Source: Vesta saturnalis (Eukaryota; Arthropoda; Insecta; Coleoptera; Lampyridae). Taken from it: a DNA stretch of 64,000 nt. Location: positions 2,086,001-2,150,000 of the forward strand of contig JARFJB010000967.1 of NCBI GenBank assembly GCA_036346205.1, given 5' to 3'. The notes under the pieces were generated by a model that was not told where the DNA came from, searched no databases, and saw only the letters and a list, made by a program, of their open reading frames with translations. The number at the start of each line of letters is the position of its first letter. Positions within the stretch are counted from its first letter, which is position 1. Positions 1 through 11,374 of the stretch are shown piece by piece. The translations under genes and the position numbers were made by a program.

Positions 1-605
1 TCTTTTGACTTAGGTAGGTGGCTGCAATTGCTGTTGAAACGTTTAGAGCTTGTGAATTATAATACTAAATGCACGACTTTTACCCAAAACATAAGGCTTT
101 TTAATTTTAGTTATTGACACCGTATTTTGCTCTTTTACATTATATAATCTTACTAAATAAAAAAGAAAGAAACGAACCCGAGTGGACTCAAAACTTGTGA
201 TCCAGTTATTATGGTGTAACTGTATGTATGTAATTATTGAAAGCTTTTACGTTAGAAATAGCGCAAGAAAGTGAGGTTGCTCATGTAATTCCTCAAAGGA
301 ATGTTCTCTTTATGTATTAAGCATCTCAATATTTACAATCATAGTAGATATTCATAACAGCAGAAAAATTGTGTATGAATTATAAATAGGAAAGGAATGA
401 TGTGCATAAATCGAATTAAATAACACAAACTCATTTCTGTAAGAAAATCTAATCGATTTTAGGTACTTCAAACAGTAAATATTTGTACATAAAAGCAACA
501 TATATAATTTGTACATTCGGTAAAATGACAATCCGAAATTCTATCCGTCTGGTTAGCACTTCTTATTGGATATTTTGTGCCAGTCCGATCGCAGTGTTAT
601 GCAAA
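1..605. other. A+T-rich non-coding stretch
   Basis: No open frame of note, no RNA gene and no repeat that recurs elsewhere in the window. It ends at the 8-bp target duplication of the hAT element that starts at 606. Confidence 0.6.
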
Positions 606-1299
606 CAGTGCCGTATCTACCATTACGCAAATTACGCACGTGCGTAAAGCGCCAAGTTTTAGGGGGCGCCAAAATTTATAGATGACAAAGAAATTTAAAT
701 CACGGAAAATCAATTGTTATAAATAAAACTTTAAATCAAAATCTTGTTCATATTTTATCTTTATTGTAACATTTTCTAACAGGAAAATCATATATGTTAT
801 ACACACATATAAACCTTTAAATACTATATAACAATTTTATTGAATTTAAATACATTTGGTTTATGTTTAAAACACGGCGGAAAGTACTGTACCTATGTTT
901 TATCCTACCTTGATTGTGTTATGAATGTAATCATTACCAACTAAAATATTTCTGCTGTTTTTTTTTGTTTAGCTTTGGTTTCAGGCATGAAAAGCATCCG
1001 ACCAAATAACTGACTGGAGACTGCCGCAAATTTGCACTGAGACGATACAGTGTCGACGATGCGGCGAGGCGAGGCGTGGGTGAGGAGGTACCCTAGATAG
1101 TTAATACTCTTATTTTATTTATCCCAACACATTAAGTTTCTGCAATCAAAGATTTCTTTTATTTTGTCAGTAGGTATGTTATATTCCGGATTCTGATTTC
1201 AGTTGTACGTTGTACCGTTCGTTGTTGCCCTGTAGGCTTACAATTTGTATCACTATTGTAAATCGCCTGCATACGCGATAAGAACCTACCCGTATGCTA

Positions 1300-2460
1300 A
1301 AAATAACCAACGCGGTAAACATGATAGCGTGCTGTTATCGTCTATTCACTCGTCTAGCGATGAGTCACTCAGCATCTAGAATATTCCTTCTAGAAATATA
1401 TGTGAACATCGGAAAAATTAAAGTGGTGCTTATTATAAAAAGCTTGCTAATGAAAAACGCATCCAACAAGAATATGTTTTGAATAAAACTAAAAAAAAAA
1501 CTATAAGACTAGAACACTATTTCAGTTTACAAGCCCCTGCAGAACCTAAATCTGAACAGACTTTGTATATGCCCGAAAACCCGATGTTACTTATAGTATT
1601 AGAACTATCTTAGACAATGATGATACTTACGCTGTTTTAAATGTGCATGTTCCAAGTGAAGGTGTCAATGCTGTTAGTGGTAGTGGTAATAATTATGGGT
1701 TAGGAACAGATTATATTGATCCTCTGTCAGGTTCTTCATGATATGCTCAATGTACATTTTCGGTTTTGGGTGAGCAGCAAGAGCAAGTGCAGGTAAGTGA
1801 CGATCCCGCTGAATGGGTTCAGTTAAATAGTTAAAGCATTGACTATTTATTATCCCAAAAAATCAATCAGCACATGTTCGATGATTTTTCAGCAAGGATA
1901 ACAAAGACTGTTGTAGCAAGTAATCCTAAATGTATGGTTCAGCGTTCTTTGAATAAAAGTGTTTCATCGAAATTTAAAAAATGGTAAAGAACAGTTACTA
2001 CAATTTTTAACACAAGTTATTTTGTATCCCATGCCGTCTTTTTGTTGAACTTCAAAAATAGCAACAGAAGTTATCAATGACTGGAGTAATGTAATTAAAA
2101 TATTAAACCTTCACGAAGTATCTCGCGAACAATCCAAATCTCAAGTTTTATTATTACATAGAAAAAATAGCGATGGTATGGACAGAATATACTCACATTG
2201 TGAACGAATTAAAAGTCAAACTGAGTATTGGAAAAATGTATTCCAAAGGGTAGTTGCTGGAGTATAAAAGTTGTCATCTAGAGGTATAGCTTTTAGGGAA
2301 GGACACCCTGGCAGTGGCAAAACGTTCTATTTATCGCCACCAATCTGTAATAAATTTATTGAATTGATCTCACGAGAAGTTTTAAACTACACTGTCTTTC
2401 ACCGCAAAATGTTGCGTATAAAATTAAATTTAATGATTATAATAAAACGCATAATGAATT
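1300..2460 (+). pseudogene. hAT transposase / ZMYM1-like protein remnant (TTF zinc finger plus DUF4371 start)
   Basis: Frame-jumping translation gives a recognisable series. Around 1420-1530 there is an N-terminal stretch (SGAYYKKLANEKRIQQEY, later RLEHYFSLQ) like the 'SGAxKRK...IxxFF' start of ZMYM1/hAT proteins. A zinc-finger piece CIPCRLFVEL lies near 2026-2055. Next comes VINDWSNVIKILNLHEVS, then RKNSDGMDRI, then TEYWKNVFQRVVAGV, a stop, and KLSSRGIAFRE (2050-2305), matching the DUF4371 pattern of this family. The order is right but several stops and frame changes break it, and it ends just before the mariner insertion at 2474. It is not a functional gene. These proteins are carried by hAT transposons and also exist as domesticated ZMYM1-like genes; the flanking hAT ends favour the transposon. 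Confidence 0.7.
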
Positions 2461-2473
2461 AAATACAAACGTA

Positions 2474-3335
2474 TACAGGGTCCGCCTTTGGGAGCTGATC
2501 CTATGAGAGTCTGCTAAACCAAACTTACTATAATTTTGAAAATTTGGTGACAGGGTAATGATGTTAGGGCTAACTCATCTAAAATATTTTCACGTTCGTA
2601 CCACTTCCGGTTATACCGGAAGTCGGTACTTAGTCGCTTATTTTAAATGAAACACCCCGTTTATTAATACATTTTTGGATTCAATGTCGAATTTTAAGGT
2701 AAGTTTGTTAAATAAACTAGATACGAAATTTCAGTCGTTTTAAAAAAAACATTTTTCTAAAAAAATAACATATGCCGTCTTAGTAATAACTCGTTAATTG
2801 TTCTGTTCCTGTCAAACAAATTGAATAAAACTTTGAGGTGTTGTAGGCAAAGGTTTATTGCAACAGTCTGCAAAAAATGACATTTGTATTTTTCATAAAA
2901 ATAAAATTATGAATGTCTAAACTTGACCATCAAAAAATGCAAGTTACTCAAAAAAATCAAATGGAAACCCCTATTTTTTATTACTCAGATCGATTTAACG
3001 TCAAAAATTAAGGTAAGTTTGTTTAAAACTTTATTTGCCTAAACGTAACAGTTTCATACTTATTATCAAAAAAGTCCCAATTTTAAAATTTGTGATAAAA
3101 ATGAGCTACATACTTAAATCTAGTATTCCTTGTTCGTGGTCACCATGGAAACCAAATAATTGAGAATGGAAATAAAGAAAAATATTTGAAAAAGTTACTG
3201 CAGTCATTTTTTTCAAATTCGATATACAACATAAGTGTAAAAATTTAATACTTTGAGTTAAATCGAAAAAAACTACTTTGTACTGCGGAGGTAATACATA
3301 CTTATCAGTGCATCATTACACGATAAAGATGCTTA
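2474..3335 (+). repeat. Left inverted-repeat arm of the 2474-5401 element
   Basis: About 860 bp that recur as the reverse complement at 4466-5401. The arm runs from the TACAGGGTCC terminus to the ACTTATCAGTGCAT...CACGATAAAG block near 3300-3330. It contains a short perfect palindrome, CTTCCGGTTATACCGGAAG, near 2609, and an internal motif GAAACACCCCG near 2650 that resembles a transposon end. Confidence 0.8.
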
Positions 3336-3405
3336 TTTATTTTGTTTTTCTTTTGTAGTCAATAATTTAATAAAATTGATGACAGATTGTGTTTTTCTTG
3401 ATGAA

Positions 3406-4465
3406 ATGGCTCGACTTGAATATTCTAATGCAGATTATTTGAATTTAATTTTAATTCACGGAGAATGTCATAGAGTTGCAAAACGAACAGTAAGAACATT
3501 TATCGGGCGCTCAGGGTAGAGCGCCCCCGACCATCAGCAGATACAATAAGATGTGTGGTTCAAAATTTGGAACAGTTTGGCACATTTACACACTCTGCGC
3601 CTCGCAAAAAAACTGCTATTGATAACCAACAGAATAAAGTTATAACTTTAGGATATTTCCGTGCCTATCCTTGTAATTCCATAAACGACGCGAAAACCGA
3701 TATTGGCTTAACACCAACAACTATCAGAAGAATTCTTAAGAAACATAAGTTTAGACCATACTGTTTACAATTAGTTCAACATTTGAAAGAAGCGGATTTC
3801 TTGAAACGTATCGAATTTTGTGAAACAATTTTGCTCAAAATACAAGAAATTCCTAATTTTCTGACTAATATCATATGGATGGACGAATCTAAATTTACGA
3901 AAAATGGCATATTTAATCGCCGAAACTCGCATTACTGGAATAACGAAAATAGCAATCCAATTCGCGAATGCCACTTTCAGAAAATTTGGAACTTTAACGT
4001 ATTTTGTGCTATTCGGAATAACGAAATTTTTTACGTGTATTTTTACAACGAAAATTTGAGAGGTTTAAAATAGTTGATTGTTGCGATTTATGATTACAAA
4101 TTTAATGTCTAGGAGAAAATTATCTTGATATATTAAACACTCGAATTCAACCCCGATTAAATCTAGAAAGGGAAAATTTATGGTACCAACAAGACGGTGC
4201 GCCCCCTCACAACACCAACGCTGTTTCCATGAAACTTTATGAAATTTTTGAAGATAGTTGGTTTGCCAATAATGGTCCCTTTCCATGGCCACCTAGGTCA
4301 CCTGATCTTACGCCAATTGATTTTTATCTTTGGGGTCGAATTAAAAATATTGTTTATGCTACACCACTAACGACTAAAGAAGGTTTCATTGCAAGAGTGC
4401 AAAATGTCTTCAATTCTCTTTCTCCACAAGAAATTCAACATTTGATCACGAGCAAGAAATACTAA
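3406..4465 (+). pseudogene. DDE transposase of the Tc1/mariner (IS630) superfamily, frameshifted
   Basis: A likely start ATG at 3406 gives MARLEYSNADYLNLIL then HGECHRVAKR, the N-terminal HTH seen in DUF4817-type insect transposases. After a frame change near 3495 the protein continues as RPRPSADTIRCVVQNLEQFG and then a second HTH (IGLTPTTIRRILKKHKFRPY). The DDE_3 core shows IWMDESKF for the first Asp. A stop at 4071 and a further frame change follow, then WYQQDGAPPHN (second Asp) and WPPRSPDLTPIDFYLWG (third Asp). By my count 41 residues separate the second and third catalytic Asp, a DD41D-like spacing rather than the DD34D of classic mariner. The reading frame ends at 4465, directly against the right arm. 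At least two frameshifts and one stop make it inactive. Confidence 0.8.
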
Positions 4466-5401
4466 CTAAGCGACTTTATCGTGTAAGAATGCACTGATAA
4501 GTATGTAGTTACTATCTCTGCAGTAAAAAGTAGTTTTTTTCAATTTACTCATAAAGTATTAAATTTTTACACTTATGTTGTATATCGAATTTGAAAAAAA
4601 TGACTTAGAAAATTTCTATTTGGCAAAAATGACTTTTGAATCACATAATTATAAATTTTTATAATTTTTTGCAGTAACTTTTTCAAATATTTTTCTTTAT
4701 TTCAATTCTCAATTATTTGGTTTCCATGGTGACCACTAACAAGGAATACTAGATTTAAGTATGTAGCTCATTTTTATCACAAATTTTAAAATTGGGACTT
4801 TTTTGATAATAGGTATGAAACTGTTACGTTTATGCAAATAAAGTTTTAAACAAACTTACCTTAATTTTTGACGTTAAATTGATCTGAGTAATAAAAAATA
4901 GGGGTTTCCATTTGATTTTTTTGAGTAACTTGCATTTCTTGATAGTCAAGTTTAGACATTCATAATTTTATTTTTATGAAAAATACAAATGTCATTTTTT
5001 GCAGACTGTTGCCATAAACCTTTGCCTACAACACCTCAAAGCTTTATTCAAATTGTTTGACAGGAACAGAACAATTAACGAGTTATTACTAAGACCGCAT
5101 CTGTCAATTTTTTTAGAAAAATGTTTTTTTTTTAAAATGACTGAAATTTCGTATCTAGTTTATTTAATAAACTTACCTTAAAATTCGACATAGAATCCAA
5201 AAATGTATTAATATACGGGGTGTTTCATTTAAAATAAGCGACTAAGTACCGACTTCCGGTATAACCGGAAGTGGTACGAACGTGAAAATATTTTAGATGA
5301 GTTAGCCCTAACATCATTACCCTGTCACCAAATTTTCAAAATTATAGTATGTTTGGTTTAGCAGATACTCGTAGGATCAGCTCCCAAAGGCGGACCCTGT
5401 A
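4466..5401 (-). repeat. Right inverted-repeat arm of the 2474-5401 element
   Basis: Reverse complement of 2474-3335 with small differences. The main one is about 75 extra bases near 4600-4670, where the right arm has a run that the left lacks. Confidence 0.8.
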
Positions 5402-6292
5402 TATGTAAATGGACAACAATGTTAGCGTCGCCTGCTAGACTTTTTCAAAAAAATTAAAACCTTAAAATAAAATTTTGGCTCCGTTATTTCTTTCTACGCA
5501 AAATTACCTTCATATTATTTTAATATTTAGGATAATTGGATAGCCATCTTTCATAATTGTAAATGAATGCGTTACTTAATTTTATAAAACTATGATTAAC
5601 ACATGAAAATTTATTTCGAAAACGGTGCGTCGTAGCGACTTCAGACAAGAGTATCATTCTTTTATGAAAAATCGAAATTTTTTAAATTTTATGTTAATAT
5701 TGCGAAATTTTGAAAAACAAAACACTTATGAATAACAATGTCCAATGCCCCGCCCAAACGATCCGCTTATGGGTACAACTAAAAAATCGTATTCACGCCA
5801 TACGATTGGGAATATTCCAGTAAATAAATGTACAGAACGCTATCATTTAAAGGGAAACGAGTTTTAAGATATTCGAATTAAACCGATGTTAGGGCGCCAT
5901 CATCCAAGAGCTCCAGCTCTCTTAGGAAGTATTTTTGTATTAAGGTAATTTACGTTAAATCGACATAAAATCAGCTCTAGAATCTTCAGTTTTCTTTTGT
6001 AAAAAGAGTTTGTGGACTGAAAGTTTAAATTATGTTAAACTGATTACAGACTTTGCTGCAAAAAGTCATAGAAAACAATTGTGAAATTCAAAATTTTATT
6101 ATTTTAAAATGTCTATTATAAATAATAAATTATCTTGGGCTACAATCTATGCCCTTGCGTTTAGCGTAAAAATTAGATTCCTAGGTATGACGTTGGCGTA
6201 TAATAGGTTATAATCATAAATACTCGAATTAAAAGGCGTGTATAATTTGATGCGTAAAGCCGAAAACACCTAAATCCGGCACTGTATGGAAA

Positions 6293-7486
6293 GCGTCAAT
6301 TACTAATGATTTGAGCATGATGTCGTATAGGAGAGCGTATTTATTTAACAATGTACGATTTATATGTTGGATGGATACTAGTACACTCCTACGGTTTGAA
6401 TGAATAAAAAGGATGTTCCGTTCTACAGTAAGTTGTTCGCAATCAGACAAGATGTATTCACTATTATTACTTTTTCAAGCGAAGTTAACGATAACAAAGA
6501 ACCAATAAAAATATTGTTTAAGAAGGTACAGAAGCTGCGATAATAGTATTAATTACCACACTCGATGTGCAAGTCAGTGCTCCAGTTATTTGTGGCTACC
6601 AAATGCCATACGTATTCGAGTTTTAACGTTAAATAACATCGGCAAAATAATCGAAACTGTTGTTTAAACATAATTTTCTGATTAGCTATTAAAAAATTCA
6701 CTGTTTAATTTATTAACCACAAAAAAATTATCAAACAAAACTTCTTGAAACCGACTTTAGATATGTTGTTTCTCGTAACTTCTTGCCGCGTTCAGTTATC
6801 AAAAATCACTTAATAACTTTCATGGAAAGCTGCCAACCATTTTAGGAACGTTTGTTTACTCACTAAGACTTTAAATGCGTTTACAGTTAGTACTACTCGT
6901 ATATATCTAAACTTCATCTCTTTAAATATTGACGTCATTCTGTCATTCTGAACTTCTTCAATCGACAGTATAAAGCAAATATGACAATATAAAAGTTTTC
7001 CGCCCATAATAAAGTTATATCTTACGTCTGTAATTTTTCTTTACCCTGGGCACTTTTTTTCTATAAAGTTTTCAATTTTGGAGCAATATTTTTAGTAAAT
7101 TGTCTCAGTATTTTATCACTTCTTTGTTTGCTTTAAGATATCTAAAATGATCAAATGAAAAATTGTTGTCTAAAATTTCAGTTAGCTATACCTCAGGCTG
7201 AGAAATAATGAAAATTTTTCAATTTCAGCTTTGACTATAGAATGTTATTCTCTTACAAAGCAGAGTATTATTGAAAAACGACGTTACTACTTACACAATG
7301 AAAAAAGGTTGTTTGTTTCAGAGATCTTAGAGACTTTTCCTTTTAATAGCAAGATGTGTACACCTACGACACAATGTAATTCAATTCTTTTCAAAATTCC
7401 GCATTTTAATGTTAAAATCGATAATAAATTAGTTTTTCGTATGTATTGTAAAACTGTAAACTAACAGAATGATTTTCTTGTTTCAG
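6293..7486. other. Non-coding, no recognised element
   Basis: Short open frames only (all under 80 codons), none with recognisable domains. The last 20 bases carry a pyrimidine tract and AG that form the splice acceptor described for the next feature. Confidence 0.5.
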
Positions 7487-7542
7487 ATTAACCAACACAG
7501 GCGTCAAAAATCATAAAACGTCAACGAACGTTTCAAGTGGTC

Positions 7543-7645
7543 ATGCTAACACAGAACTCCCTTAAATCAACAACCGGAGGTAAAAATACCGCCGAGTTTC
7601 ATATAAACGACGTTATTTTTCCGGAAGCAACACCTTCATCGCAAG
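7543..7645 (+). CDS. Candidate first coding exon, possibly of the receptor exon at 25973
   Basis: A block at 7487-7645 is bordered by a good acceptor (TTTTCTTGTTTCAG before 7487) and a donor (CAAG|GTAAAT after 7645). In the third frame there is a stop at 7489-7491, then open sequence. The first ATG is at 7543 (G at -3), giving 34 codons: MLTQNSLKSTTGG, then KNTAEFHINDVIFPEATPSSQ. The exon ends one base into a codon (phase 1), and the GPCR exon at 25973 begins in phase 1, so joining them would make the split codon GAT (Asp). An early stop followed by an ATG suggests a 5' UTR plus start codon. I recognise no domain. The link to the receptor is inference from phase, strand and order; it could also belong to another gene or be chance. 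Confidence 0.4.
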
Positions 7646-8234
7646 GTAAATCATGACATTTTTTGTTTATTTTCTTCCATATTTTGTCATGTTGATAAAC
7701 TTTAACCACGCTTCTTTAATTAACGTGAATTCATTTTCCTAACTAAAAAAAAAAGTATTAGGGTAATACAGTGTCATGCTCAACCAGAATAGAGTAATAA
7801 AGTATCGGAGAACCTGTATAAAGGAAAAGTGGATCGTTCGCTACCATTGCAGTTCCATTTGGATTAAATTGCATATCAGTCAATGGCAATATGACAAAAG
7901 CCGCACATAATAGACATTCGTTTTTTATTAAAACGTTTTAAATAAATCTGTACTAAACTCTGTCATTTCCATTTTATTTACGAGGTGAATTGTTTTATTT
8001 TATTTCTTTTTATCTTCAAGTAATCTTTATTTTTTTTTTAACTGTAATCAGATTTTTTTTAATACCTTTGCAATTATTTATACCATTTTAACCTGCAATT
8101 AAAGTTTTCTTCTTGTTAAAAATAACATTTATATAGAATGTTTAATTGGTATTTGAATCTTATCGTATCCCGACGTATATAGTGGATGATTCACTACGGA
8201 TGTCGAATTAGACGTTGTGTACAGTATGTCTCTA
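7646..8234. other. Non-coding, presumed intron
   Basis: A+T-rich sequence with T and A runs. No open frame or repeat recognised. Confidence 0.5.
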
Positions 8235-8436
8235 TTTCGTTGTTTTAGTTATTTTTTCAAGATATCGTTATTATCAATGACAGAAATTTGCAGTTTTTAC
8301 ATTCACGTACTACTTTGTTGGTTTAGATTTCACGGCAAAATCGAAAATTTAGTATCTTCTTTTGTTTTCGACTAATAGCCAAACGTTGCCTTTTTTCAAG
8401 GTCTTATACCTCGCTTAATACTATAATACTCACATA

Positions 8437-9092
8437 TTTCGTAAACGGAACTTATATATTGCGAAGTTCCGAATTCAGTGGCCCGCTTAGAATTTTTCTA
8501 GGTGGTGCGGTTTTTGAGTAATAATATTTTTTTTAATGGGAATCATAGTTGGCTTGTCAACTATCAGCTGCACTTCTTTTTTAGCGTGTAAAAATATAAA
8601 CATAGACATTCCAAATATTTTTTGCAACAAGACGGTGCCCCAGCCCATAATGCCTTGGCAGTGAAGAATTGCTTAGAAAACCGTTTCCCAAATTGTTGGA
8701 TTGCAACATTCAGTTCTGATTTGATAAATTATGTTTTCCCCATAGGAAGAAATCCAGTATTGACAGATCAGGAGATCGTGGCGGTCATAAAGCCGAACTG
8801 AATGCTGAAATTCAACGATTTAGAAAACGGGTTTCTAAGTAATTCCTCACTTTCAAAGCATTATGGGCTGGCGCACCGCCTTTTTGAAAAAAAATATTTG
8901 GAAGACGTTTTTCATGAATATCTATATGTATATTTTTGCAGAGCTAAGAAAGAGCTGTACCTGATCGTTTCCAAGCCAAGTAACATTCCCATTTAAAAAT
9001 TGCAAGTTTTTATTGTTACTCAAAACTGCAAACAAATTTTAAGCACGCGGCTGAATTCGGCACTTCGCAATGTATAAGTACCGTTGACGAAA
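8437..9092. mobile_element. 656-bp non-autonomous Tc1/mariner-like element nested in the arm
   Basis: The termini TTTCGTAAACGGAACTTATA and the reverse complement of the right end TTTCGTCAACGGTACTTATA match, and similarity continues for well over 100 bp. TA occurs on both sides (8435-8436 and 9093-9094). Removing the element restores alignment of the outer arm with its partner near 11170-11220, so it is a later insertion. The middle holds a remnant reading LQQDGAPAHNALAVKNCLEN (about 8622-8690), the second-Asp region of a related transposase, so this is a deletion derivative of an autonomous element. Confidence 0.8.
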
Positions 9093-9589
9093 TACAACGT
9101 GCAAGATAAGCATGAACAACATGGAGACCTTGAAAACGGTAAGAGATACGAAGACGGTTAAATTAGAGAAGAGTTGTATAATTTAGGGCATCTTCACATG
9201 TAGTTTGCAAAAGCTCATCATTGTTTATCGTTTCCGATATTTAAAACAAAATGGGATTTTTGGGTTTTTCTTTTTTTGCAATTCCTTCATTTATTTAAAA
9301 AAATTTTTAAAAACCTAAGGCACTTTCATTGTCACTTTTTGAATGCTATTAGATGACGTTTTCAAATTTTTTATTCGACGTTTCGTCTTTTATTTTTTTA
9401 TTTCGCCGCGATAAAAGAAACACCTTGTATTCGATAATATTTTTTATTACGAATTTAACCACGCATTACACATTATGGTTTTGAAGCTAATTTTTAATAA
9501 AAATTAGGATTAATATTACTATTTGATATTTTTTTATGTAAAATCTAATATGATTAAAGTTAAATAATTACAATAACTGTTCAAATAGG

Positions 9590-10595
9590 TTTCCGTTATT
9601 TTCTAGACACAACTAAGTTCTCTTTAATGAAGAATTTAAAACACCGTCTAGAATTTCTGCTGAAATTGTATTAACTGCTCTACTAACAACAGCTCTTCAT
9701 TTTCAAAACTCTCATCATACACTTGGTTTGTCAGGTAACCCCACAGAAAAAATCCAACAGACTTAACGCAGGTGATCGGGCTGCCAAGCTACTGCACTGT
9801 AAGTTCCAACCCATTTTCCTGTAAACCGCAATGACATAGTCCTGTGCATTTGTTGAGTTATGTGCTGGGGAACCATCTTGTTGAAACCAACAGTTGTTAA
9901 CAAGTGCTAGAGGTAATTCATCCAAGGCATTTTCCAAATCAGTCCATAGCAAGTTCAAATATCGTTCGGCATTTAAATTGTTGTGGTAAATAAAAGTTCC
10001 TATTATTTTCGTCCCAAAATACCCATCCACATATTAAATCCAAATCTATGTTGATGTCTTGATTCTTTTTTTGGAAAAGATTTTGATTTGCCCCATAATG
10101 TTTGTTACGTCAGTTGAAAATTCCATTGATGGTTATCATGCTTTCATCAGACCAAATTATTTTAAAAGGAAATTTTAGATCGTCGTTACATTTTTTAGTA
10201 TACTATTCGCCAGAACCTGCTCGTCGCTCCTGATCAGCTGGTCTAAGACCCTGACAAACTCGAAATTTATATGGATCAATCTTATTCTTATTTAAAATGA
10301 ATTGTACGATGTTCAATTTGTCTTTTCGATATTTCAGGGTTTTCAACCACGGCTTGTAGAATGGTATTAGCTTTTTCGTCATCAGATTCTTTTTGATGGG
10401 ATAGAACAGGTTTTGTAAATGAACCAAATTCTTTTAAATTCGATTTCAAACGTCTAAAAATGGACTGACCAGGTTGCCTACGTTCATGATATTTATTCAA
10501 ATACATCAGCTCATTAGCTGCACAATTTGGGTGAGACAGATGTAGCATGTCAACATATCGAACTTTTCTTCGTTTGTAAAATTTCGTCTTTCCAT
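9590..10595 (-). pseudogene. DDE transposase pseudogene of the 8235-11374 element
   Basis: Reads on the minus strand from an ATG near 10595 (MERRNFTNEEKFDML). After a frame change comes NCAANELMYLNKYHERRQPG (HTH region), then VVENPEISKRQIEH, PYKFRVCQGLRPADQERRAG, and FKIIWSDESMITINGIFN with the first catalytic Asp. The second Asp is in WFQQDGSPAHN near 9890. The expected third-Asp motif SPDLTxxDFFLWG is damaged to RSPALSLLDFFCGV at about 9745, with Asp replaced in the SPD triplet but an Asp kept before FF. Several stops and frameshifts separate these blocks. It is the same broad family as the 3406-4465 pseudogene and inactive. Confidence 0.75.
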
Positions 10596-11374
10596 AGATA
10601 CACTTATTGATTAATTATAATTATAAGTTAACTAAACAAAACCGCCAAAACAGCCAACGAGGTAATGGTAATAAACACAAATTAAAATACATACCATTCA
10701 AATAGCAACAACGATCTCAACGCAACAAAACTAAGTTAAACAGTGTTCAACAAAATGTTAAACAAGTGTTATTTAACAAAGCCTTCTAATATTAACTGAT
10801 ATGTAAAATGTAAAACTTAAAATCCGAATTTTTCACCTTCAAAACCATAATGTGTAATAGATGGTTAAATTCTTAATAAAAATACTATCGAATACAAGGT
10901 GTTTCGTTGGTTGTGGCGGTATTCAAAAATAAAGTTAATGATGGTTTTCTCGGAGACGAAGCGTAGAATAAAAAATTTGAAAACGCGATCTAATAGACTT
11001 CAAAAGGTGACAGTGAAGAAGTACCGTTGGTTTTTAAAATAAATGAAGTAATTACTGCACACTACATGTGAACATGTCCTAAATTATACAACTTTTCTCT
11101 AATATAACCGCCTTCGTAGCTTTTACCGTTTTCAAGTTCCCAATGCTGCTCATTCTTATCTTGGGCACGATGAATATCAGTGTAAAACGATTAAGCGACC
11201 TTGAAAAAAGTGTAAAAATATGTTTGGCGATGCGCCGGAAACAAAGAAGATACTGAATTTTCGATTTTTCCATGAAATCTAGGTCAACAAGCTAGTACGT
11301 AAATGTAAAAACTGCAAACTTCTATGTTTGACAATAACAAAAATATCTTTAAAAAAACAACTAAAACAACGAAA

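Larger units (their letters stand above)
2474..5401 (+). mobile_element. Tc1/mariner-superfamily element with very long terminal inverted repeats
   Basis: The left end TACAGGGTCCGCCTTTGGGA is mirrored at the right end, with TA duplications at 2472-2473 and 5402-5403. The arms are unusually long: about 860 bp on the left (2474-3335) and about 935 bp on the right (4466-5401). They match along their whole length, for example CTTCCGGTTATACCGGAAG in each. A transposase pseudogene fills the roughly 1.1 kb between them. The element sits inside the hAT element 606-6284 and is therefore younger than it. Confidence 0.85.
606..6284 (+). mobile_element. hAT-superfamily DNA transposon, degenerate, split by a mariner-like element
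   Basis: The left end reads CAGTGCCGTATCTA and the reverse complement of the right end reads CAGTGCCGGATTTA, 12 of 14 matching and fitting the CA(G/A)xG ends of hAT elements. The 8 bp before the left end are TATGCAAA (598-605) and the 8 bp after the right end are TATGGAAA (6285-6292), seven of eight identical, as expected for the 8-bp hAT target duplication. The interior carries a transposase-like pseudogene (1300-2460). A long-arm Tc1/mariner element occupies 2474-5401. The 5402-6284 segment is the rest of the hAT element; I see no clear C-terminal dimerisation domain in it. What is seen: ends, duplication, domain remnants. Inferred: that both ends belong to one insertion. Confidence 0.75.
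8235..11374 (-). mobile_element. Second long-arm Tc1/mariner-superfamily element
   Basis: The left end ATTTCGTTGTTTTAGTT (from 8234) and the reverse complement of the right end match and stop matching outside 8234 and 11375. The flanking dinucleotide is TA on the left (8233-8234) and TC on the right, consistent with a decayed TA duplication. The inverted arms are several hundred bases long: 8235-8434 plus 9095-9485 on the left, and about 10830-11374 on the right. The left arm is interrupted by a separate 656-bp element at 8437-9092. A minus-strand transposase pseudogene lies between the arms. Confidence 0.75.
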
